NCBI RefSeq assembly: GCF_002920615.1
Contig: NZ_PQSU01000007.1
Location: 124,001-188,000, forward strand
Direction: 5' to 3'
DNA: 64,000 nt
DNA from: Streptomyces sp. Ru62
GTDB taxonomy: Bacteria; Actinomycetota; Actinomycetes; Streptomycetales; Streptomycetaceae
Both the position numbers and the translations under genes were made by a program. Below are positions 46,523 to 54,339 of the stretch, one piece after another; position 1 is the stretch's first letter; the number at the start of each line of letters is the position of its first letter. The notes below the pieces were generated by a model that was given only the letters and a program-made list of their open reading frames with translations, did not search any database and was not told where the DNA came from.

Positions 46523-47350
46523 CTACGGGCGGTAGACCTTGCCGGGCTCGGCCCTGCCGGGCGCCAGCAGCTGGGGGACCGTCACGAAGACGTAGCCCCG
46601 CGCCTTCAGCGCGTCGATGATGCCGGGCACGGCCGGCACGGTCCCGGGGTAGATGTCGTGCAGCAGGATGATCCCGTCCCGGGACGACTGGTCGAGGACC
46701 CGCTTGGTGATGAGCGCCGAGTCGTCGGTCGTGTAGTCCTTGGCGGTCACGCTCCACAGCACCTCCGCCAGGCCCAGCTCCTTGCAGATCTTGTGCACGT
46801 CGGCGTCGGTGCGGCCCTGCGGCGGGCGCATCAGCGTCGGCTTGCGCCCGGTGAGCCGCTCGATCGCGTCGTCGGGGCGCGTCAGCTCCTCGCGTATCTC
46901 CGCGTCCGATATGCGGGTGAGGATCTTGTGGTCCCAGGTGTGGCTCGCGACCTCGTGGCCCTCCGCCGCCATCCGCTTGACCAGCTCCGGGTACTTCTCG
47001 ATGTGCCGCTTGCCGAGGAGGAAGAAGGTGGCCGGGACCTTCTTCTCCTTCAGGATGTCGAGCAGCCGAGCCGAGTTCTCGCTGGGGCCCGCGTCGAAGG
47101 TGAGCGCGATGCACTTGGCCTCCCGGCAGTCGACGGTCCCGAACCGCGCCGCTGCCCCCTGCGCCGCCTCGGCGCGGGCGGTGCTCGGGGCGACCGTGTC
47201 GACCTGCGCGCAGCCGGACAGGGTGAGCGCCAGGCCGGCGGCGGACGCGAGCGCCCAGCCACGCAACCTCCGGCCGGTTCCGCGCATCTTCCTGGGTGCG
47301 TCGGTGGTCGCGTGCGTCGGCGTGGAGCTCGTCTCGGTCGTAAGAGGCAT
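46523..47350 (-). CDS. Polysaccharide deacetylase lipoprotein (NodB domain)
   Basis: A 275-aa exported enzyme. A long basic N-terminus (PRKMRGTGRRLRG) precedes a hydrophobic stretch and lipobox (LTLSGC, Cys about 47), so it should be lipid-anchored. The NodB domain (about 78-265) shows ALTFDAGPSENSARLLDIL, the metal HxxxH in ASHTWDHKIL, and RPPQGRTDADVHK, ending with ILLHDIYPGTV. It likely de-N-acetylates peptidoglycan or another polymer. ATG 47350 lies only 6 bases after a TATAGT -10 that is embedded in a palindrome, so the mRNA is probably leaderless. Confidence 0.85.
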   Translation of the reverse strand: MPLTTETSSTPTHATTDAPRKMRGTGRRLRGWALASAAGLALTLSGCAQVDTVAPSTARAEAAQGAAARFGTVDCREAKCIALTFDAGPSENSARLLDILKEKKVPATFFLLGKRHIEKYPELVKRMAAEGHEVASHTWDHKILTRISDAEIREELTRPDDAIERLTGRKPTLMRPPQGRTDADVHKICKELGLAEVLWSVTAKDYTTDDSALITKRVLDQSSRDGIILLHDIYPGTVPAVPGIIDALKARGYVFVTVPQLLAPGRAEPGKVYRP

Positions 47351-47356
47351 GCCCGG

Positions 47357-47377
47357 ACTATACACCGCGTGTATAGT
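47357..47377 (-). promoter_or_regulatory. 21-bp palindromic operator overlapping the deacetylase -10
   Basis: ACTATACAC-CGC-GTGTATAGT, perfect in both 9-base arms. On the minus strand it contains TATAGT (47362-47357) six bases before the start ATG. The AT-rich, exact symmetry is striking in this GC-rich DNA and resembles GntR/YtrA-type operators. A bound repressor would cover the promoter; no matching regulator gene is adjacent. Confidence 0.7.
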
Positions 47378-47468
47378 GCAGGTGTTCGCACCGTGCTGTC
47401 CGGGCTTCCGCAACAACCCCGTGCATACCAGTAGTATCGGGCGTGGTACGCGCAGTAACCTCGGGACC

Positions 47469-49160
47469 ATGACGCGCACGGGGGAGCGAGTCGCCGCATC
47501 GCGCTTACGGACACCGTCCTGGATCGCGCGCATCGAGACACCGGACGGCCGGGTTCGGGGCGCGGGCGTGCTGCTGGCCCCCGAGCGGGTCCTCACCGCC
47601 GCGCACGTCGTCAGCCCCGGCCACCGCTACACCGTCCGCCTGGTCGGCGTTCCCGGCCTGGCCGCCGTGACCGCCACCGTCCGCCCGGACGAACACGTAC
47701 CCCAGAGCGAGGACACCTTCGGCGACCGCAGCGGCGACCTCGCCCTGCTGCGCCTGTCCGCACCCCTGCCCGCCGAGCACACCACCCGGCTCTACCGGCT
47801 CGCCGCCCCCCACGGCCCCGTCAGCATGTACGGATTTCCGCGCGGCGACGACGGCGGACGCTGGCACGGCGCCACCCTGGTCGCCGCACGCGGCCGGGAC
47901 AGCCAGGTGCAGCTGCGCCCGCTCACCCCCGAAGAACTCGCCGACGACGGCTTCAGCGGCGGCGGCGTCGTCGACCACGCCACCGACCAGGTCATCGGCA
48001 TCGTCCTGAGCGTGGACGACGGCCCGGGCTCCACCTTCAGCTACATGAGCCCCACCGAGACCATCCTCAGCCACCTGCCGCAGGTCGCCGCCTGGACAGA
48101 CGGCGCCGAGGCCGTCGACCCCCGGCTGCGCACCCGCACCGGCGCGGCCACCGGCCGGCTCGACGTCCCGTTCGCCACCGAACTCGCCTCCTGGTTCCGC
48201 GGCGAGGGCTGGCCGGTGCTCGTCACCGTCGTCCCCGCGCACGGCGACCGCGCCTGGACCCTGCAGCGGGCCGTCACCCTCGCCGACCGCGAGCTGCGCA
48301 CCCACCGCAACACCAGCGCCGTCAGTCACGACCCGCCCGAGACCGTGCCCCCCGCCGGCGCCCACGACGTCGCCCTGGACGTCAAGGGGCTGACGGCCGC
48401 GGAGGTCATGGACCGGATCGCCGAACGCCTCGGCATCCGCGACGACCCCCGGCCCGAACGGCTCGGCACCCTGCGCCTGCCGCTCGCCGCCGTCCTGGTC
48501 GCCGTCGACGAGGCCGCCGAACCCGACGCCCTGCTCGGCCTGCTGGACCGGCTCGCCCGGCAGGGCGCACGGCTGCTGCTGGTCTTCCGCGGCCGGGGAG
48601 AACGCGCCGACCAGGCCGCCGAGTTCCTCGTGCACCGGCCGCTGCGCGAGCGCTGGGCCCGCCTGCGCACCGAACTCGACCGGATCACCGACGAGCTGGG
48701 GCCCGCGCTCGAAGCCCGCCGGGACCGCGTGCTGCCCCCGCCCGGCACCCGGCAGCTGATCGACCGGGCCGAGGCCGGCGTCCGGCGCAGCGGGATTCTG
48801 CGCGCCTGGATCGACCACGCCCCCGAGCAGGAACGCGGACCCGCCCGCGCCGGACGGCTGTTCATCTTCGAGGACGCCGTGGGCCGCCGCCGGCGCCGCC
48901 TGGAGAAGGCCGTCGAACTGCTCGACGCCCGGCTGCGCCGCCGCGAGGAACTCCTCGGCCGCGTCGGCGCCGAGTGGCCGCTGTGCCGGCAGCGGGCCGC
49001 CGCGCAGGGCGACCGGGTGGTGGCGGCGTACCGGCTCTACGAACAGGCCGTCTCGCTGCTGCGGCAGACCCCCTGCGACATCGAGCGGGCCGAGACCGCC
49101 GTGCAGCGGTTCGTCGGCTTCTGCTCCGCCCCCACACCCGGTGAGGAGGGAGCCTCGTGA
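47469..49160 (+). CDS. Trypsin-like serine protease with C-terminal effector region
   Basis: A 563-aa cytosolic protein with no signal peptide. The N-terminal protease domain (about 1-210) has an intact triad: His46 in VLTAAHVV, Asp90 in SGDLALLRL and Ser163 in DGFSGGGVV. The middle part (about 215-390) is alpha/beta (PVLVTVVPAHGDRAW, LPLAAVLVAVDEA, ARLLLVFRGRG), and the rest is helical and charged, possibly coiled-coil, ending SAPTPGEEGAS. Its stop overlaps the kinase GTG by 4 bp, so both are made together. In bacteria such non-secreted trypsins often act as effectors of signalling or conflict systems; its substrate is unknown. Confidence 0.82.
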   Translation: MTRTGERVAASRLRTPSWIARIETPDGRVRGAGVLLAPERVLTAAHVVSPGHRYTVRLVGVPGLAAVTATVRPDEHVPQSEDTFGDRSGDLALLRLSAPLPAEHTTRLYRLAAPHGPVSMYGFPRGDDGGRWHGATLVAARGRDSQVQLRPLTPEELADDGFSGGGVVDHATDQVIGIVLSVDDGPGSTFSYMSPTETILSHLPQVAAWTDGAEAVDPRLRTRTGAATGRLDVPFATELASWFRGEGWPVLVTVVPAHGDRAWTLQRAVTLADRELRTHRNTSAVSHDPPETVPPAGAHDVALDVKGLTAAEVMDRIAERLGIRDDPRPERLGTLRLPLAAVLVAVDEAAEPDALLGLLDRLARQGARLLLVFRGRGERADQAAEFLVHRPLRERWARLRTELDRITDELGPALEARRDRVLPPPGTRQLIDRAEAGVRRSGILRAWIDHAPEQERGPARAGRLFIFEDAVGRRRRRLEKAVELLDARLRRREELLGRVGAEWPLCRQRAAAQGDRVVAAYRLYEQAVSLLRQTPCDIERAETAVQRFVGFCSAPTPGEEGAS

Positions 49161-51424
49161 CCTCGTGCGTCCGGCCCGGCTGCGCGGGCCGCATCATGGG
49201 CACCGGCTACTGCGACACCTGCGGCCACCGGCACGCCGAACCGCGCACCGCACCACCGGACCGGCCCCCGGCCGGCACCGCCGGGGAGCCCGAGCCGCCC
49301 GGCCCGGCGCCCGTGCACGCCGTCGCCGGCATCGGCGAACTCGACCAGCACGGACTGGTCGTCCTGCCCGAGGTCCCCGTCCCCGACGACGTCCTCGTCG
49401 AGGACCCGCGACCGCCCACCGGGGGCCGCCGCTGCGGCGCGAACGGCTGCACCATGACCATCGGCATCGGCTACGGCGGCCAGCCCGCCCGCGACACCGG
49501 CCGGTGCCCCCGCTGCGGCACGCCCTACTCCTTCCGGCCGCAGCTCACCAGGGGCGACATCGTCGCCGACCACTACAGGGTCCTCGGCTGCCTCGCCCAC
49601 GGCGGCCTCGGCTGGGTGTACCTCGCCGAGGACACCCGCGCCGACGGCCACCGGGTCGTCCTCAAGGGCCAGATCAACGTCCACGACGCCCTCGCCCGCC
49701 GCACCGCCGTCGAGGAGCGCCGCTCCCTGACCGACCTGCACCACCCCGACATCGTCCGCATCATCACCTACGCCGAACACCGGGCCCCCGGCCGCCCGCC
49801 CACCGGCTACCTGGTCATGGACTACATCGGCGGACGCTCCCTGCAACAGCTCTTCGACGCCGACGACGTCGAGCGGATCTTCCACGGCCGCCCCCGGCTC
49901 GACCACGTCCTCACCTACGGCTGCAAGATCCTCGGCGCCCTCCAGTACATGCACGAACGCGGGCTGCTCTACTGCGACATGAAACCCGCCAACGTCATCC
50001 ACTTCGGACGGGCGATCAAGGTCATCGACCTCGGCGCCGTCCGCGCCATCGGCGACCGCACCTCCGCCTACGTCCACACGGCCGGCTACGCCCCGCCCCA
50101 GGAGGAGATCGACCGGCGCGGCTGGCACGTCGACAGCGACCTCTACACCGTCGGCATGACCCTCCAGGCCCTGGCCCGGAACAGCGAAGCCGCCCGCGGT
50201 CTCGCCCCCGACTCCTTCCGCCGCCTCATCGCCCGCGCCACCCACGCCGAACCCCGCGCCCGGTTCCGCTCCGCCGCCGAGATGTCCCGCCAACTCTGGG
50301 AAGTCCTCCGCGAGTTCCGCTCGCTCCAGTTCGGCGAGCAACTGCCGGAGAGCTCCACCCGGTTCCGGGCGACCGGCGCCAGCCTCGACGCCGGACTCGG
50401 CGCCATCCCCGCCCTGGACCACTGGACCACCCGCCCCGGCGAGCGGCCCGCCGGCCTGGACGTCTCCCCGCCCGCCGCCGCCGAGGTGGCCGGCGCCCTG
50501 CCCGAGCCGCTGCCCGACCCCGACGACGGCGCCGCCCTGCTCCTGGACACCTTCCCGCCCGACGCCCCCGACCGGGTCGCCCGGCAGTGGCCCCGCGAAT
50601 CCCGCCTCGGCACCCCCGAGACCGCGCTGTGGCTGTGCCGCGCCTACCTCAGGAAGGGCGAGCAACAGGCGGCGGAGAGCTGGCTCGCCGAGGCCGAGAC
50701 CCAGCTCGGCGAACGCGCCGCCCATGACTGGCGCATCGCCTGGCACCACGGCGTGCTGCACCTCAGCAAGGGCGAGGTGGAGCCGGCGGGCGCCCGCTTC
50801 GACGCCGTCTACCGGGCCCTGCCCGGCGAGTACGTGCCCAAGCTCGCCCTCGGCTACTGCGCCGAGCACACCGGCTCCCAGCCCGCGGGCCGTGGGCGCC
50901 CCACGCGGGCCATGCGGTACTACGAAGCCGTCTGGAAACGGGACTCCGCGCACACCGCCGCCGCGTTCGGCCTGGCCCGCGGCCACCTGGCCGGCGGCGA
51001 CCGGGACGCCGCCGTCCACGTCCTCGACGAGGTGCCCGCCACCTCCCGGCACCACGACGCCGCCCGCGTCGCGGCCGTCCGCATCCGCGCCGGCGTCCTG
51101 CACGGCGACCCGCCCACCCCGGCCGGCCTGCGGGACGCCGTCAGGCGGCTGCCCGAACTGCGCCTGGACGGCGGCGCGGCGGCCGGGGAGTCCCGGGCCC
51201 GGCTGGTGGCGGAGGTCCGCGAGAACGCCCTGCACGGCCGGCCGGCCCAGGGCTGGGGACCGGACTTCCCCGCCGGGGAACTCCTCGGACCCGGGGACGA
51301 GGACAGCCTGCGCACCCGGCTGGAGCAGTCGTTCCGGCAACTGGCCGCCCAGGCCCGCACCGCCGGCGAACACGGCCGGCTCCTCGACCTGGCCCACGCG
51401 GTCCGGCCGATGACCATGTTCTGA
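49157..51424 (+). CDS. PknG-type serine/threonine kinase with zinc ribbons and TPR region
   Basis: A 755-aa cytosolic kinase. Two zinc sites precede the kinase: CVRPGC...CDTCG (Cys4, 9, 20, 23) and CGANGC...CPRCG (Cys93, 98, 117, 120), the latter matching the rubredoxin-like part of PknG. The kinase (about 140-400) has HGGLGWVYLAED, catalytic Lys170 in VVLKG, LLYCDMKPANVI (Asp274; YCD replaces HRD as in PknG-like kinases) and DLGAV (Asp291; DLG replaces DFG). A TPR-like region (about 460-755) shows PGEYVPKLALGYCAE and HVLDEVPATSRHHDAA, close to PknG. GTG 49157 overlaps the protease stop. This is the core of a probable sensing operon. Confidence 0.9.
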   Translation: MTSCVRPGCAGRIMGTGYCDTCGHRHAEPRTAPPDRPPAGTAGEPEPPGPAPVHAVAGIGELDQHGLVVLPEVPVPDDVLVEDPRPPTGGRRCGANGCTMTIGIGYGGQPARDTGRCPRCGTPYSFRPQLTRGDIVADHYRVLGCLAHGGLGWVYLAEDTRADGHRVVLKGQINVHDALARRTAVEERRSLTDLHHPDIVRIITYAEHRAPGRPPTGYLVMDYIGGRSLQQLFDADDVERIFHGRPRLDHVLTYGCKILGALQYMHERGLLYCDMKPANVIHFGRAIKVIDLGAVRAIGDRTSAYVHTAGYAPPQEEIDRRGWHVDSDLYTVGMTLQALARNSEAARGLAPDSFRRLIARATHAEPRARFRSAAEMSRQLWEVLREFRSLQFGEQLPESSTRFRATGASLDAGLGAIPALDHWTTRPGERPAGLDVSPPAAAEVAGALPEPLPDPDDGAALLLDTFPPDAPDRVARQWPRESRLGTPETALWLCRAYLRKGEQQAAESWLAEAETQLGERAAHDWRIAWHHGVLHLSKGEVEPAGARFDAVYRALPGEYVPKLALGYCAEHTGSQPAGRGRPTRAMRYYEAVWKRDSAHTAAAFGLARGHLAGGDRDAAVHVLDEVPATSRHHDAARVAAVRIRAGVLHGDPPTPAGLRDAVRRLPELRLDGGAAAGESRARLVAEVRENALHGRPAQGWGPDFPAGELLGPGDEDSLRTRLEQSFRQLAAQARTAGEHGRLLDLAHAVRPMTMF

Positions 51425-51496
51425 CCCCCGCACCGCCCCCGGGAGCCCGACGCCCCGGGGGAGACAAGCTTCCGGACCACTTGGGAAGAGGCAGCG

Positions 51497-53248
51497 ATGA
51501 CCGTGGCCGAGGAGACCGAGGTGACGCTCGCGGTCGGCCAGCAGAAGGAACTGCCGGTCGCGCCGGACCCCGCCGGGCGGCACCCCGACCCGGAGATGCA
51601 CGCCATCCTGGAGATCGGGGTCAGGAGCCGGGGCCGCCCGGGGCACCCCGGCGCGCCCGTGCCCGGCACCGGACCCGCGCTCGCCGAGGTGCTGATCGTC
51701 GACACCTCCCGCTCGATGCTCCACCCCGCCGCCAAACTGCACGCGGCCAAGGACGCCACCGTCGCGGCGGTCCGGATGCTGCCCGACGGCACCGCGTTCG
51801 CCGTGCTCTCCGGACGGTTCGACGCCACCCTCGTCCACCCCGGAGCCGGCGGCGCGGTGCTCGCCGTCGCCGGTCCCGGCGAACGTGAGGCCGCCGAACG
51901 CGCCGTGCGCATCCTGGACGCGGACGGCGGCACCGCCATCGGCACCTGGCTCGACCTCGCCCGCCGGGTGCTCAAGGACCACCCCGCCCCCGTGAAACAC
52001 GTCCTGCTGCTCACCGACGGGCGCAACGAGCACGACCACCGGGCCGCCATGTCCCTGGAGACCGCGCTCGACGCCTGCGAGGGACGGTTCGTCTGCGACG
52101 CCTGGGGCATCGGCGGCGACTGGGACGCCGGCCTGCTGCTGCGCATCACCCGGCGGCTGCACGGGCGCGCCCGGGCCGTCCGCGCCGAGTCCGAACTGAC
52201 CACGGCGTACGAGGAGTTGGTGGCCGGCCTGCTCGGCACGGCGGTACCCGAGCTGCGCATCCGGCTCACCCCCACCCCGGGCACGGTGATCCGGCAGGTC
52301 AAGCAGGTGGTGCCGAGCGAACAGGAACTGCCGCCCGTTCCGGCCGGCTCCGGCGGGCGCGGCGCGGAGTACGTCACCCGTGCCTGGGGCGACGAGGTAC
52401 GGCACTTCCAGGTCGTCCTCACCGCCGACCCCACCGGCCGTGAGACCGGCGAGGACCTCCAGCTCGCCGCCGTGGAGATCGCCGTGCCCGACTTCGGCCG
52501 GCCGGTACGGCTGCCCGCGCCGCAGCCCGTCCTGGTGCGCTGGACCGACAACCCGCTGGACGCCTCCCGGCAGCACCCCGGGGTCCGCCGGCACGAGCTG
52601 TACCAGCAGGCCGGCGCCGCCGTTGCCGGTGCCTACCGGGCCTGGCTGCGCGGCACGGACGGCCGCGACACCGCGGACCGGGAACTCACCCGCGCGCTCG
52701 CGCTGGCCACCGAACTGGGCGACACCCAACTGCTGGGCGCGCTCCGGCTGATCGAGGCCGCACCGGGCACCGGCCGGGTCCGCAGCGGGCTGAAGGACGT
52801 CGACTGGCAGCACCTGATCCTCTCCAGCGCCCTGACGACGCCACCGGAACAGCCGGCGGCGGGCTCGGGGGAGGGGCGTGCCGCCGCGCGGAGTGCCGAC
52901 GCCGCCGGGGCCCTGGGGGGCTCCGCCGCCTCGCCGGGCTTGGCCACTCCACGCGGCTCCGCCGCCCCGCCGGGCTCCGCCGCCCCGCCGGGCTCGGCCA
53001 ACCCACGGGGCTCCGCCACCCCGCCGGGCGCCGCCGGTGTCCCACCGGGCTTCGCCACGCCGGACGGGGCCGCCACGCCGGGACGCGCCACGCCGGACGG
53101 AGCCGCCCCGGCCGGATCCGCCGATCCGCCCCTGCCCGTCCGACCCGACGGACTCATCGAGTGCCCCGGCTGCAAGTGGCTCGGTCCGGCCGACTCCGTC
53201 TACTGCGGCGGCAAGTGCGGCCGGCCGCTGAGAGGGGCGCCCGCATGA
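51497..53248 (+). CDS. VWA domain protein with C-terminal zinc ribbon
   Basis: A 583-aa cytosolic protein. A VWA domain (about 62-250) carries the MIDAS motif DTSRSM (about 75-80), with conserved Thr in GGTAIGTWL and Asp in LLTDGRNEHD. A beta-rich domain and a helical part follow (to about 455), then a low-complexity GSAAPPGSA-type linker (about 465-545) and a zinc ribbon CPGCKWLGPADSVYCGGKCG at the C-terminus. VWA proteins mediate metal-dependent protein contacts; together with the kinase it may form a complex. It starts 72 bp after the kinase with GAAGAGG upstream and overlaps the next gene by 4 bp. Confidence 0.85.
   Translation: MTVAEETEVTLAVGQQKELPVAPDPAGRHPDPEMHAILEIGVRSRGRPGHPGAPVPGTGPALAEVLIVDTSRSMLHPAAKLHAAKDATVAAVRMLPDGTAFAVLSGRFDATLVHPGAGGAVLAVAGPGEREAAERAVRILDADGGTAIGTWLDLARRVLKDHPAPVKHVLLLTDGRNEHDHRAAMSLETALDACEGRFVCDAWGIGGDWDAGLLLRITRRLHGRARAVRAESELTTAYEELVAGLLGTAVPELRIRLTPTPGTVIRQVKQVVPSEQELPPVPAGSGGRGAEYVTRAWGDEVRHFQVVLTADPTGRETGEDLQLAAVEIAVPDFGRPVRLPAPQPVLVRWTDNPLDASRQHPGVRRHELYQQAGAAVAGAYRAWLRGTDGRDTADRELTRALALATELGDTQLLGALRLIEAAPGTGRVRSGLKDVDWQHLILSSALTTPPEQPAAGSGEGRAAARSADAAGALGGSAASPGLATPRGSAAPPGSAAPPGSANPRGSATPPGAAGVPPGFATPDGAATPGRATPDGAAPAGSADPPLPVRPDGLIECPGCKWLGPADSVYCGGKCGRPLRGAPA
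52918..53116 (+). repeat. Low-complexity repeat inside the VWA gene
   Basis: Degenerate repeats of roughly 12-24 bp based on CCGCCGGGCTCCGCC encode a flexible Gly/Ser/Ala/Pro linker. Such tracts vary in length by slippage and may be assembly-sensitive. Confidence 0.65.
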
Positions 53249-54339
53249 CCACCGGCAGAGGGACCACACCCGGCACCGGCCCCGTGACCGGCGCGCAGCC
53301 GGCCGCCCCGCCCACCCCACGTCCCGCACGGGCCCGCCCCGCCGACCGCCGCGCCCGCGGCAGGGCGTCGCGCCGCCTGGCCCGCCCGCGGCTCCGGCTC
53401 CCCGGTGCCGGGCCGCGCCCGGCGGACGGCGGCAGCACGACCGCGCACGACCTGACCCTCCGGCACCGCCTGCTGCTGGCCCTGTCGGCCCTGCTCGCGC
53501 TGTCACTGTTCGTGTCGTACCAGGGTGTGCACGGCGACGCGAACCCGCTGCGCACCTCCAGCGCCCCGGCCGTCCTGTCCCTGGACACCGCGCTGTACGC
53601 GCTCGGCCAGGCCGAGCGGGACGCCGGCGCGCCCGCCCCGACCAGCGACTTCCAGAAGCAGATCTCGGTCGCCGCGCAGAGCCTGGCGGCCGCCGCCGCG
53701 GATGACGACGTGGGTGGCCCGGCGGGCCGGCAGACCCTCCAGACGATCGCCGGGCTGATCACGGTCTACGCGGACAAGGTGCAGAGGTCCCAGCTCCAGC
53801 CGGACGGCAGCCTGTTGCGCGAGGCGTACCGCAGCTATGCCACCAGCATCCTGACGGAGAAGGGCACGGGCATACAGGACCGGCTGAAGGCGCTGCAACG
53901 GCAGCAGCGGGCGGCCGTGCACCGGCAGACCTCGTTCGGCCCGCCGCTGTGGCTCGCCTGGAGCGTCACCCTGCTGCTGGCCCTCGCCTTCTGCGCCGCG
54001 CTGCTGGAGACCCAGCTCTTCCTCCGCCGCCGCTTCCGGCGCCGCTACAACCGCCCACTCCTGGCCGCCCTGGCGCTGACGGCGGCCGGTGTCGTCACCA
54101 CTGCGCTGTTCACCGTGTGGACCCAGCAGGGGATGGCGGACACCCGGCAGTTGCTCGACAGCCCGCTGCACGGGCGGCTCATACCCGACGCGGGGCGGCA
54201 CATCGCCTCGTACCTGGCGCACACCGGCTTCCGCGCGTCGGCGGCGGTGTGGATCCTGATAGGAGGCGTCCTGCTGATGGCACTGGCCGAGACGGGCCTG
54301 CGGCGGCACATCGACGACTACCGGTTCAGGCCCCGGTGA
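53245..54339 (+). CDS. Four-helix membrane protein, GlnX-like (sensory relay candidate)
   Basis: A 364-aa protein. A basic Arg/Pro/Ala N-terminus (about 1-72) is followed by a membrane segment (about 76-95), an extracytoplasmic domain (about 96-230; LSLDTALYALGQAERDAG, YRSYATSIL), then three segments (about 232-250, 273-292, 330-348) with a second outside loop, and a basic cytoplasmic tail. This layout resembles GlnX, the membrane partner of the GlnH sensor and PknG in mycobacteria; the resemblance is by topology and gene order, not by a scored alignment. It overlaps both neighbours by 4 bp. Confidence 0.72.
   Translation: MTTGRGTTPGTGPVTGAQPAAPPTPRPARARPADRRARGRASRRLARPRLRLPGAGPRPADGGSTTAHDLTLRHRLLLALSALLALSLFVSYQGVHGDANPLRTSSAPAVLSLDTALYALGQAERDAGAPAPTSDFQKQISVAAQSLAAAAADDDVGGPAGRQTLQTIAGLITVYADKVQRSQLQPDGSLLREAYRSYATSILTEKGTGIQDRLKALQRQQRAAVHRQTSFGPPLWLAWSVTLLLALAFCAALLETQLFLRRRFRRRYNRPLLAALALTAAGVVTTALFTVWTQQGMADTRQLLDSPLHGRLIPDAGRHIASYLAHTGFRASAAVWILIGGVLLMALAETGLRRHIDDYRFRPR

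Noticed and set aside
47380..47468. Second operator-like repeat (GCATACCA...TGGTACGC) before the protease gene
   Set aside because: Arms are imperfect with a long centre; it is too weak to list as a site, though it may be part of the divergent promoter.
49037..53506. Very long open frame (about 1489 codons) on the minus strand opposite the kinase and VWA genes
   Set aside because: Its composition is Gly/Val/Arg-rich with no motif, and it mirrors real plus-strand genes with known domains. It is a typical antisense shadow in GC-rich DNA.
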